A stretch of DNA of 32,428 bases. It comes from Chloroflexota bacterium. GTDB lineage: Bacteria; Chloroflexota; Anaerolineae; Anaerolineales; UBA4823. The first letter of the stretch is position 1. Every line of letters starts with the position of its first letter. Positions 18,391-26,411 of the stretch are shown piece after piece. The position numbers and the translations under genes are program-made. The notes beneath the pieces are model-generated. The model worked only from the letters and a program-made list of their open reading frames with translations, searched no databases and had not been told where the DNA came from. The stretch lies in the NCBI GenBank assembly GCA_012798185.1, contig JAAZNS010000259.1:1-32428 (forward strand). The letters run 5' to 3'.

Positions 18391-19524
18391 TCAAACCGGC
18401 CTCAAAACGCGGTCTTTACGTAACTCTTTATAGAACAAGATGCTACCCATCGGCATTGATTCCTTTGCTGCTTCTTGCCAAGCACGAGTGCTCAAGCTGT
18501 TTATGTTCCCCTCTTTATAGCCTAAAGAAGTCCAAAGCGCACTCTGCGTTGCCAGATGAGGAGGAATAAATAATAACGCGATCTCGCACTGTAAATTCCG
18601 TGATGCAATTTCCATTTCCTCTAATAAAGCACGAATAACTTCCGAAAAAGGTATTTCGGGATCCCAATAAATATCATCCACGCGGGCAATTAAATTTTCG
18701 ACCTGCCACCCGATAATGCCAATCAATTTTTCCTGACGCCTCAGCAAGAGGAACGCTTTTTCACTCAGCCACGCAATAATGTCATCCGATTTTATTGTCC
18801 GTTGGTTATCAGCAATCCGGTTGATAAAATCTGCCATTTCCATAGCTTGTTTCGGACGTGCCCTTTGCACCGTCATTTGATCCGTTAGAGTTTTTACTTG
18901 TTCGATCAACCCGGCTTCACTTTGGGGAACAGTTCTCTGCCAGGCGGTAAAAACCTGCTGCCATGTATCATCGAAAGATTTATCATTGCGAATGATAATA
19001 TCCGCTAAATCAACTTTCCCTTGCTGAGGCGGCTGCGCTGCCATACGCTGACGGGCAGCGGCTTCATTCATCCCGCGTTTTTGAACCAGCCGTGTAACCT
19101 GAATTTCTTCCGAAGCATATACGACCCAAAGTGTGTCACAACGAGAGCGTAAACCCGATTCGATTAATTTAATTGCCTCGATGACGATAACCATTTGCTG
19201 GGAATGTTTAACCAGCAAATCTACCGCCTGATGAACCAGGGGATGAACAATCGCTTCGAGCTGCGACATGGCTTGACGATCTGAAAACACAATCATCCCT
19301 AATTTATTGCGGTCAATCTGTCCATCAGGGGTTAATATCCATTTTCCGAAATGATCGACAACCGCCTGATACCCTGGGGCGCCTCTAGCAATTGCGCGAT
19401 GCCCTAAAGCATCCGCATCGATGCCATACGCCCCCATATGCTCAAGCATTTTCCTTACGACGCTTTTTCCGGTCGCAATATTCCCTGTTAATCCAATTAC
19501 GTATTTTCCTTGCCAGGCGCTCAT
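18391..19524 (-). CDS. coaE: Dephospho-CoA kinase with C-terminal GNAT-like extension
   Basis: N-terminal CoaE (IGLTGNIATGKSVVRKMLEHMGAYGIDADALGH; HPLVHQAV; VWVVYASEEIQVTRLVQKRGMNEAAARQRMAAQ). C-terminal extension of about 165 aa with acetyltransferase-like layout (VQRARPKQAMEMADFINR...). ATG at 19524 preferred. Confidence 0.9.
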   Translation of the reverse strand: MSAWQGKYVIGLTGNIATGKSVVRKMLEHMGAYGIDADALGHRAIARGAPGYQAVVDHFGKWILTPDGQIDRNKLGMIVFSDRQAMSQLEAIVHPLVHQAVDLLVKHSQQMVIVIEAIKLIESGLRSRCDTLWVVYASEEIQVTRLVQKRGMNEAAARQRMAAQPPQQGKVDLADIIIRNDKSFDDTWQQVFTAWQRTVPQSEAGLIEQVKTLTDQMTVQRARPKQAMEMADFINRIADNQRTIKSDDIIAWLSEKAFLLLRRQEKLIGIIGWQVENLIARVDDIYWDPEIPFSEVIRALLEEMEIASRNLQCEIALLFIPPHLATQSALWTSLGYKEGNINSLSTRAWQEAAKESMPMGSILFYKELRKDRVLRPV

Positions 19525-19543
19525 GTCACTTCCCTTAATATAA

Positions 19544-19586
19544 GACATTCTTCACCCCCATTTTAGCCGGGGGAGCGAAGAATGTC
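19544..19586. other. Strong hairpin between oppF and coaE
   Basis: GACATTCTTC...GAAGAATGTC perfect 10-bp arms with inner CCCC/GGGG pairing; no clear U tract. Confidence 0.5.
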
Positions 19587-19615
19587 AAAGGATGAACGAT
19601 ATACAATTCTGTTGT

Positions 19616-20635
19616 TTACAAAAACTTCTCTGCGTAATGACAGGCAACCCAATGCCCAGGGCGCAATGCGCGTAATTCGGGTTCGTCTTTTGAGCATATT
19701 TCCTGCGCAACAGGGCACCGTGGATGAAATCGGCAGCCAGAAGGCGGATTAATCGGATTAGGAATTTCCCCTGCAGGCATAACCTGTGTCCTTCGTTCGT
19801 GAGGATTAGGTACCGGCACAGCCGCCATTAACGCTTGTGTATAAGGATGTAATGCATGACCGTATACTTCTCTCAAATCCCCCATTTCAGCCAGCCTGCC
19901 TAAATAGAGAATTCCGATCCGGTCACAAATGTATTTAGCTGTTGCCAGGTCATGGGTGATGAAAAGATACGTTAGATTGAGCTCATTTTTTAATTGCACC
20001 ATCAAGTCCAGCAATAACGCTCTTACACTGACATCCGCCATCGCGATCGGTTCATCCGCCAGGATTAAATCCGGATTGGTTATCAACGCCCTGGCAATTA
20101 CCACCCTTTGCCGCTGTCCACCGGATATTTGATGTGGATACTTAGTAAAAAAGAAATGCGGCGGCGTTAAGCCAACTTTTTCCATAATACTCAATGTAAT
20201 ATCACGGTGTTCGGCGATTTTTTCGGGGTAATGGATCTTTAAACCGTGGGCAATCGAATCACCTAAACACATCCGCGGATTTAGCGATGCCATAGGGTCT
20301 TGAAAAATCACCTGCATCCGCCGGCGGAGTTTGCGTAATTCTTCGCTTTCGAGGGAAGACAGATCGATACCGTCAAACATCACCTTTCCAGCGGTGGGTT
20401 TTTCCAGCCCAATAGCCAGCCTTCCTATGGTTGTTTTTCCGCTCCCGCTTTCTCCAGCCAATCCGAATGCTTCACCTCGTTTTATAGTAAATGAAACATC
20501 ATCGACAGCTCGAACAAAGTCGACATGACCTGCTAATATTTGATCGAGAAAATTCTGTTGAACCGGAAACCATTTTTTTAAATGCGTGATTTCCACTAAA
20601 TTTTCATTTTTATTAATCGATATTTGTTCGCTCAT
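19616..20635 (-). CDS. oppF: Oligopeptide ABC transporter ATP-binding protein (OppF-like)
   Basis: GESGSGKTTIGRL, SGGQRQRVVIARAL, oligo_HPY C-terminal CRFHPRCPVAQEICSKDEPELR. ATG at 20635 overlaps the oppD stop. Confidence 0.94.
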   Translation of the reverse strand: MSEQISINKNENLVEITHLKKWFPVQQNFLDQILAGHVDFVRAVDDVSFTIKRGEAFGLAGESGSGKTTIGRLAIGLEKPTAGKVMFDGIDLSSLESEELRKLRRRMQVIFQDPMASLNPRMCLGDSIAHGLKIHYPEKIAEHRDITLSIMEKVGLTPPHFFFTKYPHQISGGQRQRVVIARALITNPDLILADEPIAMADVSVRALLLDLMVQLKNELNLTYLFITHDLATAKYICDRIGILYLGRLAEMGDLREVYGHALHPYTQALMAAVPVPNPHERRTQVMPAGEIPNPINPPSGCRFHPRCPVAQEICSKDEPELRALRPGHWVACHYAEKFL

Positions 20636-21648
20636 GCTTTTACCTTTATGGTCGAGCGTTCCTTTTGAGGATGATCCTGGTATAACCAGCAATGCACCCA
20701 TCTGCCAGGCACAACCTCCTCCATATTCGGACAAAATCGAGAGCACAGGGGCATTGCCTCAGGGCATCGCGGGTGGAATCGGCACCCCGATGGAGGGTGT
20801 GTCAGGTTAGGCGGTTCGCCGCTCATTTTGTATAATTCTTCATGATCATCGAGCTTTATGCTTGGCACAGAGCTTAATAATCCTATTGTATAAGGATGCA
20901 AAGGATTATCAAAGATATTAGTGATATCTCCTAACTCTACGATCTGACCTGCATACATTACCGCAATGCGGTCAGCTATTTCAGCAACCAGGGCAATGTT
21001 ATGGGTAATTACCAGAATTGCCAAACCAAATTCTTCTCGGATTTCGCGCAATTGATCGACCAGCTTGGCTTCGACAATCACATCGAGAGACGTGGTTGCT
21101 TCATCAGCAATAATCAAATCGGCATTTAGGATCAATCCCAAACCAATCATCACCCGTTGGCGCATTCCACCTGAAAGCTGATGGGGGTAATCGCGCAACC
21201 GGCGCTCTTGAATTCCCAGCCTTCCAATAAGTGTACGAACTCTCTCCTGGGCATTTTCCAATACCGTTTTGGGTTCGTGAACCTGAATAGCTTCGATAAG
21301 ATGTTCATCGACGCGCTGCACCGGATTCAACGAGGTCATCGGGTCTTGGAATATCATGCTTATTCGTCTGCCGCGAAAATCGCGCAGGCGTTTTTGGTCA
21401 AATTTCATCACATCTTCGCCGTCGAAAATGATTGCACCACTGCTAATTTTAGCCGGCGGCATGATCATGCGCATGAGCGCTTTTCCCAGAGTACTTTTAC
21501 CACACCCGCTTTCACCCACCAAGCCTAATATTTCACCGCGATAAATGTCGAAAGAAACATCATTAACAGCGCTTACTGGACCAAGCCGTGTATGGTAATT
21601 AACACTTAAATTTCGCACTTGAACAAGAACTTTATCGTTTGACATCAT
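20632..21648 (-). CDS. oppD: Oligopeptide ABC transporter ATP-binding protein (OppD-like)
   Basis: GESGCGKSTLGKAL, LSGGMRQRVMIGLGL, DEATTSLDV, C-terminal CRFHPRCPEAMPLCSRF. Confidence 0.95.
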   Translation of the reverse strand: MMSNDKVLVQVRNLSVNYHTRLGPVSAVNDVSFDIYRGEILGLVGESGCGKSTLGKALMRMIMPPAKISSGAIIFDGEDVMKFDQKRLRDFRGRRISMIFQDPMTSLNPVQRVDEHLIEAIQVHEPKTVLENAQERVRTLIGRLGIQERRLRDYPHQLSGGMRQRVMIGLGLILNADLIIADEATTSLDVIVEAKLVDQLREIREEFGLAILVITHNIALVAEIADRIAVMYAGQIVELGDITNIFDNPLHPYTIGLLSSVPSIKLDDHEELYKMSGEPPNLTHPPSGCRFHPRCPEAMPLCSRFCPNMEEVVPGRWVHCWLYQDHPQKERSTIKVKA

Positions 21649-21649
21649 T

Positions 21650-22921
21650 TTACAGCTCCGCCAGACGAGGGTTCAAAATTTCGGATAAACTCTCGCCCAA
21701 CATGCTAAAAGCCAGGGTGACCATACTTACCATTAACCCGGGAAAGGTGATCAGCCACCAGGCTCGGCGCAGGTAATCCTGTCCGCGCGCCAGGTCAATC
21801 CCCCAATCAGGTGTATCAGGTGGCAGCCCCAAACCTAAAAAGCTTAAGCCTGCTTCAGTTAATATCGCATCGGCAACATTTACAGAGAAGATAATTACAA
21901 TGGAAGGGATCACATTGGGAAAGATATATTTCCATAATATTGTGCTTGGTTTTGCACCTAAACTGCGTGCTGCCTCAACGTATAATTCTTGCTTTACAGA
22001 AAGGGTCTGGCCGCGCACAATACGAAAATAAGTGGGCACATAAAGCACAGCAATCGCGACAATCACATTACCAATCCCAGCCCCCAGTACTGCCGCAATG
22101 GAAATTGCCAGAATCAATCCCGGGAAAGAATATAAACTGTCCATCAGCAGGGTTAATATCCGATCGAAAGGTCCGCTGATAAACCCGCTGATTAAACCCA
22201 GCGGCACGCCGACTAGAATCGAAACAATGGCTGAGGAAAGTCCTACAATCAAAGCGATGCGAGTGCCCCAGATAATGCGGCTGAATATATCCTGCCCAAT
22301 TTGGTTGGTACCAAAAATAAACCCTTTAGCAGTTTCTTCGCGTAACGCTCCGCAGATTTCAAGCTGGGGATATTTTTCGATAATACCCTCCAGCTCAGCA
22401 GGCGCTGCAATGAACCCGTTCACTTCTCCTGCAGCGGTTGCCTCCAAACCTTCTTCCAGAGTCTCGAATCGGATTGGGCGCGGATTATATGTCGCAGGCT
22501 CACCAGCTGCCTTAGCTTCATCATTCAACGCTGTGACAGCCTCCCGTAATGCCTGGCTTGAAGGGCTGGCAACGACTATTCCCACCTTGTTTTTCGAGGA
22601 AGCTATCTCTTTAAATTCCTTGATGTCAGAATCTATATTTGCGACCAGCACAAATGACGAGGGAGCTTCTCCGGGAGCGAGCAAGGATGAACTAACTTCT
22701 GCTTTTGGATCGTAGGGGGCAAACCATTGAGGAAATATTCCAATTATGATAATAAACAACAGCAAAAAAGCGCTGAGTACTACAAACCACCAATCACCGC
22801 CATACCATTTACGCGCTAGAAAAATCTTGCGGACAAATCCAACCCGGTCTAAATCCAATTGCCATTGCGGCACGACATATTCTTGGTCAATATCATTGTC
22901 ATGAGTATTTTTTTCATTCAT
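21650..22921 (-). CDS. oppC: Oligopeptide ABC transporter permease (OppC-like) with a large periplasmic insertion
   Basis: Canonical OppC ends (FAPYDPKAE...; FGTNQIGQDIFSRIIWGTRIALIVGLSSAIVSILVGVPLGLISG; YVPTYFRIVRGQTLSVKQELYVEAARSLGA) with about 113 extra residues (89-201) between them. ATG at 22921 preferred over the ORF-track start 23146. Confidence 0.92.
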   Translation of the reverse strand: MNEKNTHDNDIDQEYVVPQWQLDLDRVGFVRKIFLARKWYGGDWWFVVLSAFLLLFIIIIGIFPQWFAPYDPKAEVSSSLLAPGEAPSSFVLVANIDSDIKEFKEIASSKNKVGIVVASPSSQALREAVTALNDEAKAAGEPATYNPRPIRFETLEEGLEATAAGEVNGFIAAPAELEGIIEKYPQLEICGALREETAKGFIFGTNQIGQDIFSRIIWGTRIALIVGLSSAIVSILVGVPLGLISGFISGPFDRILTLLMDSLYSFPGLILAISIAAVLGAGIGNVIVAIAVLYVPTYFRIVRGQTLSVKQELYVEAARSLGAKPSTILWKYIFPNVIPSIVIIFSVNVADAILTEAGLSFLGLGLPPDTPDWGIDLARGQDYLRRAWWLITFPGLMVSMVTLAFSMLGESLSEILNPRLAEL

Positions 22922-22931
22922 AATCAGCGCC

Positions 22932-23954
22932 TTAATAACGAATTCTCGGGTCAATAAATGCGTATAAGAAATCCATTGCCAGGCTGATGATTGCCACAAA
23001 AAAAGCAAAAACACCAATGGTAGCTTGAACAGCCGTATAATCACGCAATTCGATCCGATCGACCAGATAACGCCCCATTCCAGGCCAGGAGAATGTTGTC
23101 TCGGTAAGCACTGCACCAGCCAATAGAATAGCAAATTGTAAACCAATCAATGTGAGAATTGGAATGAATGTGTTCCTTAAGGCATGTTTGTAAACCAGGC
23201 GCCTTTCGGGCAATCCCCGCGCTCTGCCTGCGGTTATAAAATCTGCCTGGAGCATTTCGATCATATTAACTCGGGTTAGGCGGATGAAAACGCCGGTTAA
23301 CGCCAACCCAAGGGTGAGCGAAGGTAAAATCAAATGGGATATACATGACCGGAAAGCAGCCCAATTTCCTTGTAATATCGAATCAAGCACATAAAAATGG
23401 GTTATTGGTCGGAAATTAGTCATCATTAAAGTATCCATTCTGCCTGCCAGCGGCAAAATGGGAATTCGCACGGAAAAAATGATCTGGAAAACCAACCCCA
23501 TAAAAAAGATAGGGATTGAATACACTGCGATGCTGAACAAACGAATACCGTAATCGATGGTCTTCTTGCGCTTTTCAGCAGCATAGGCACCGCTGACTAT
23601 CCCAAAGATTGCTGTAAAAATCATGGCAGGGACAGTCAATTCAATCGTTGCCGGTAATTTTTCACCCAGTTCATCGATAATCGGACGTTCACCCTGGGTA
23701 AGTGCCGTGCCAAAATCAAGAGTTACCATTTTCCAAAGGAAATCGAAATACTGCACGTAAAGCGGACGGTTCAAGCCGAGCCGTTCTCTTAGTGCCATGG
23801 CTTGCTCTTCGCTTACCTTTGGTCCAAGCTGAGATCGAATTGGATCACCAGGAAGTATCCGCATAACGATAAAAACCATGGTGATTAAAATCCAAATCAT
23901 CGGGATGGTTAAAAAAATTCGAGTGATTAAAAAATTCCTGAGGGAGGATGACAT
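22932..23954 (-). CDS. oppB: Oligopeptide ABC transporter permease (OppB-like)
   Basis: FLITRIFLTIPMIWILITMVFIVMRILPGDPI...; EAA-loop ITAGRARGLPERRLVYKHALRNTFIPILT; C-terminal AFFVAIISLAMDFLYAFIDPRIRY. Confidence 0.95.
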   Translation of the reverse strand: MSSSLRNFLITRIFLTIPMIWILITMVFIVMRILPGDPIRSQLGPKVSEEQAMALRERLGLNRPLYVQYFDFLWKMVTLDFGTALTQGERPIIDELGEKLPATIELTVPAMIFTAIFGIVSGAYAAEKRKKTIDYGIRLFSIAVYSIPIFFMGLVFQIIFSVRIPILPLAGRMDTLMMTNFRPITHFYVLDSILQGNWAAFRSCISHLILPSLTLGLALTGVFIRLTRVNMIEMLQADFITAGRARGLPERRLVYKHALRNTFIPILTLIGLQFAILLAGAVLTETTFSWPGMGRYLVDRIELRDYTAVQATIGVFAFFVAIISLAMDFLYAFIDPRIRY

Positions 23955-23980
23955 GCAAAACACTCCGTAAAAAATTCAAG

Positions 23981-24008
23981 CAAGGGGCGAGGTAAGGCTC
24001 GCCCCTTG
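23981..24008 (-). other. Intergenic hairpin between the substrate-binding protein gene and oppB
   Basis: CAAGGGGCGAG / CTCGCCCCTTG perfect 11-bp stem, 6-nt loop, inside the opp operon. Confidence 0.7.
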
Positions 24009-24054
24009 GTTCGATCGAGAATATATAATCGTAATTCCCCCCTTGATCACCAGT

Positions 24055-25758
24055 CTACTCACCGCCAGTCATGTAAGTGCAGTTGAATACAAGATACCGC
24101 AGGGTGGGGGCATCGATCTTGGTGACGGTCAATCCTTCGACGCTTTGCAGCCGTGTCGCTTCAACAGCGCCAAGAATTCGCCAGGCGATATCGATTTCGC
24201 CTTTTTCAACTGCCTGACTCATAGTGGTCGGGTCGGCGAAGTAGCGGATAATCACTTTGGGGATGATTGGTTTATCATCACCAAAATAATTCGGATTGGC
24301 TTCCAAAACCATTTGCTCACCTGCAACATAGGAAACCATGCGGTAAGGACCAACACCGTCCAAAGCAGTTGGGAATTGGACAATTTTATCTGCCGGGAAT
24401 TGATTAGGATTCACCGGTACAAATGGAGCAGTAGCAGCAATGGCAGGGAAGAAACCGAATGAATCTTTAAGGTGGTAAACCACGGTCAGATCATCGGGAG
24501 CTTCCACGCTTTCCACATAGATCTGCACCAAACCTGAAACCTGCCCTTCCAATGTGTTGATCCGATCCCAGGCATAAACATAATCTTTTGCCGTAAGCGG
24601 CGTGCCATCGGCAAATTTAACACCTTCGCGCAGTTTGAAGGTATAGGTCTTGCCATCTTCGCTAACAGTGGGTAATTCTGCTGCCACGCCGGGAATCAAA
24701 TCCGCAGTTCCGGGGGCGTATGTCAACAGAGGCACCCCGGTGTTCTTCAAGATTTCCCAGTCGTGCGTGGCATAGGCATCGTTTGCATCGAGGCTGTTTA
24801 CTTCATCGGTAGTGCCAATGATCAGCGTGTCGGTGCTGCCCGAAGCTGGAACAGCATCAGCCGCAAAGCTGACGATGTTGTAGTTGAATTCAAAGGGTGG
24901 GCCAATCTTAACCCCTTCGATGCCTTTTCGGGTTGTTACGAATTCCGGTTCCCAAAACATGGGGATGGTGGGAACTTCTTCTGCATACAATTCGCCAATT
25001 TCCTTATAAGTCGCTTCACGTACTGCCGGATCAGAGGATGATGCTGCTTTTTGCAGCAAAGCATCCATCTTCTCATTGCAGTAATTCACCCCATTATCTG
25101 GTGATTGCAGGCAGGAAGCAAAAGGCGTCAGCCAGGTATCAGGATCAGCAAAATCGGGGAACCAGCCCAGCATAAACATGGGCAGTTTTCCAGCCACAAA
25201 GCTGTCAACATATTCAGCCCAGTTTTGACTTTTAAGTTCGACCTTCATCAAGCCAGTCTCTTCCAATTGTTCCTTGATCACCTGCATCACATCAGCGGTC
25301 GTAGTGCCATAATGCTCAGGTGGATACCATAGCTCGAAGGTAAATGGATTGTCTTCGGTGTAACCCAAACTGGTGAGAATTTGTTTAGAAAGTTCCAGAT
25401 CGCGGGTACCATATTTATCTAGAAACGCTTCGGTAGCATAAGGATATCCCGGTGGAACCATATGGTAAGCAGGTGCATTTCGGCCTTCGAAGACACGGTC
25501 AACAATGACCTCGCGATCAATAGCGGCTGCAATAGCCGAGCGGAGTTCTTTGCTCCATAAAAGATGTGGTTCTTCCGTAGGTTCTTCAGTTGCAACCGGT
25601 TCTTCGGTGGCAACCGGCGCTTCAGTAACTACAGGCGCCTCTGTGGCAGCAGCCTCTTCAGTTGCTACAGGAGCTGCTGTTGGCGTCGTGCAAGCGCCCA
25701 GCGCCATACTAAGCAACACTAATAAAACGCCTAATTTGTAAAGTATTTTTTTATTCAT
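24055..25758 (-). CDS. Peptide ABC transporter substrate-binding lipoprotein (SBP_bac_5 family), apparently circularly permuted
   Basis: Signal peptide/lipobox MNKKILYKLGVLLVLLSMALGAC, TEEP-rich linker. SBP_bac_5 C-terminal half (residues ~65-298: ELRSAIAAAIDREVIV...NYNIVSF) precedes the N-terminal half (~309-560: TDTLIIGTTDEVNSLDANDAYATHD...LRYLVFNC). Confidence 0.92.
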   Translation of the reverse strand: MNKKILYKLGVLLVLLSMALGACTTPTAAPVATEEAAATEAPVVTEAPVATEEPVATEEPTEEPHLLWSKELRSAIAAAIDREVIVDRVFEGRNAPAYHMVPPGYPYATEAFLDKYGTRDLELSKQILTSLGYTEDNPFTFELWYPPEHYGTTTADVMQVIKEQLEETGLMKVELKSQNWAEYVDSFVAGKLPMFMLGWFPDFADPDTWLTPFASCLQSPDNGVNYCNEKMDALLQKAASSSDPAVREATYKEIGELYAEEVPTIPMFWEPEFVTTRKGIEGVKIGPPFEFNYNIVSFAADAVPASGSTDTLIIGTTDEVNSLDANDAYATHDWEILKNTGVPLLTYAPGTADLIPGVAAELPTVSEDGKTYTFKLREGVKFADGTPLTAKDYVYAWDRINTLEGQVSGLVQIYVESVEAPDDLTVVYHLKDSFGFFPAIAATAPFVPVNPNQFPADKIVQFPTALDGVGPYRMVSYVAGEQMVLEANPNYFGDDKPIIPKVIIRYFADPTTMSQAVEKGEIDIAWRILGAVEATRLQSVEGLTVTKIDAPTLRYLVFNCTYMTGGE

Positions 25759-26114
25759 AATCTTCTCCTCATACGCATAAAAATCTTGTTGTTCTTGATC
25801 GACTAAAATAGATATTTTCCTTTATCCACCTCCATTTGGCATATATTATTGATTTATTGTATCGATTATACGCTATGATAATCAGATGTCAACCAATCTC
25901 CATCGAGAGTACAATAAAAGCAAAATCGCATAGATAATTATTGAATACGCTGTAAGTTGTACGATTTTCTGCAGGTTTTTATTCAACCTCTTTCAATGCT
26001 ATAATACTGACGCAATTTATCCTATATAACCGATGATAGCTGACACTGGTAAAATTTTATCAATAAAATATACTCAAAATTAGTCAAATTGGCAATGTGC
26101 GGAGAAAATGAAAA

Positions 26115-26336
26115 ATGGCAAAAAAAACCTGGGAAATTATTAAGATCAGCTACTGCCAGCACGCCGGTAATGACGTACGCCTCGAAGCAGAATTAATCTA
26201 CCCTGCTGAATGGCTGCCCGAACAAAATCCTCGGGTAGTCGCCCATCGATGTTCGAACGGAATGGCTTGTAACATGATTGGACAGGTAAATTGCTTATGG
26301 GCAGGCACCAATCCTGTTGTAGACCCTTTTATATAA
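26115..26336 (+). CDS. Small Cys/His-containing protein of unknown function
   Basis: 73 aa, preceded by a purine-rich RBS (GCGGAGAAAATGAAAA). Contains CQH, HRC and further Cys residues. Confidence 0.6.
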   Translation: MAKKTWEIIKISYCQHAGNDVRLEAELIYPAEWLPEQNPRVVAHRCSNGMACNMIGQVNCLWAGTNPVVDPFI

Positions 26337-26411
26337 CCATTATCGGTTACATTAAATTGCATTACCTTCTTATAAACATAATACAAATAATTCTTCCACG
26401 GGTTCAATTAT

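Noticed and set aside
20636-20746. N-terminal extension of the OppF ORF (MLSILSEYGGGCAWQ...)
   Set aside because: It overlaps the OppD C-terminal coding region. The ATG at 20635 overlapping the oppD stop is the standard coupled start.
22922-23146. N-terminal extension of the OppC ORF (MVYNLLFYWLVQC...) as extra coding sequence
   Set aside because: It overlaps the end of oppB in another frame. The downstream ATG at 22921 gives a normal OppC N-terminus and correct operon spacing.
25570-25690. Repetitive ATEEP/ATEAP-coding DNA as a tandem repeat or recombination element
   Set aside because: It is the low-complexity linker following the lipobox, common in lipoproteins. It may have helped the permutation arise, but nothing in the sequence shows that.
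24043-25741. Several plus-strand ORFs (24043..24462, 24763..25041, 24933..25175, 25105..25332, 25505..25741) antisense to the SBP gene
   Set aside because: They are shadow ORFs of a well-supported lipoprotein gene. Their translations have no recognisable domain and no plausible RBS spacing was seen.
24055-25758. Interpretation of the SBP as a fusion of two different SBPs or a pseudogene
   Set aside because: Each half is present once and the halves complement each other. The ORF is open with an intact signal peptide, so permutation is the simpler reading, though assembly error still has to be excluded.
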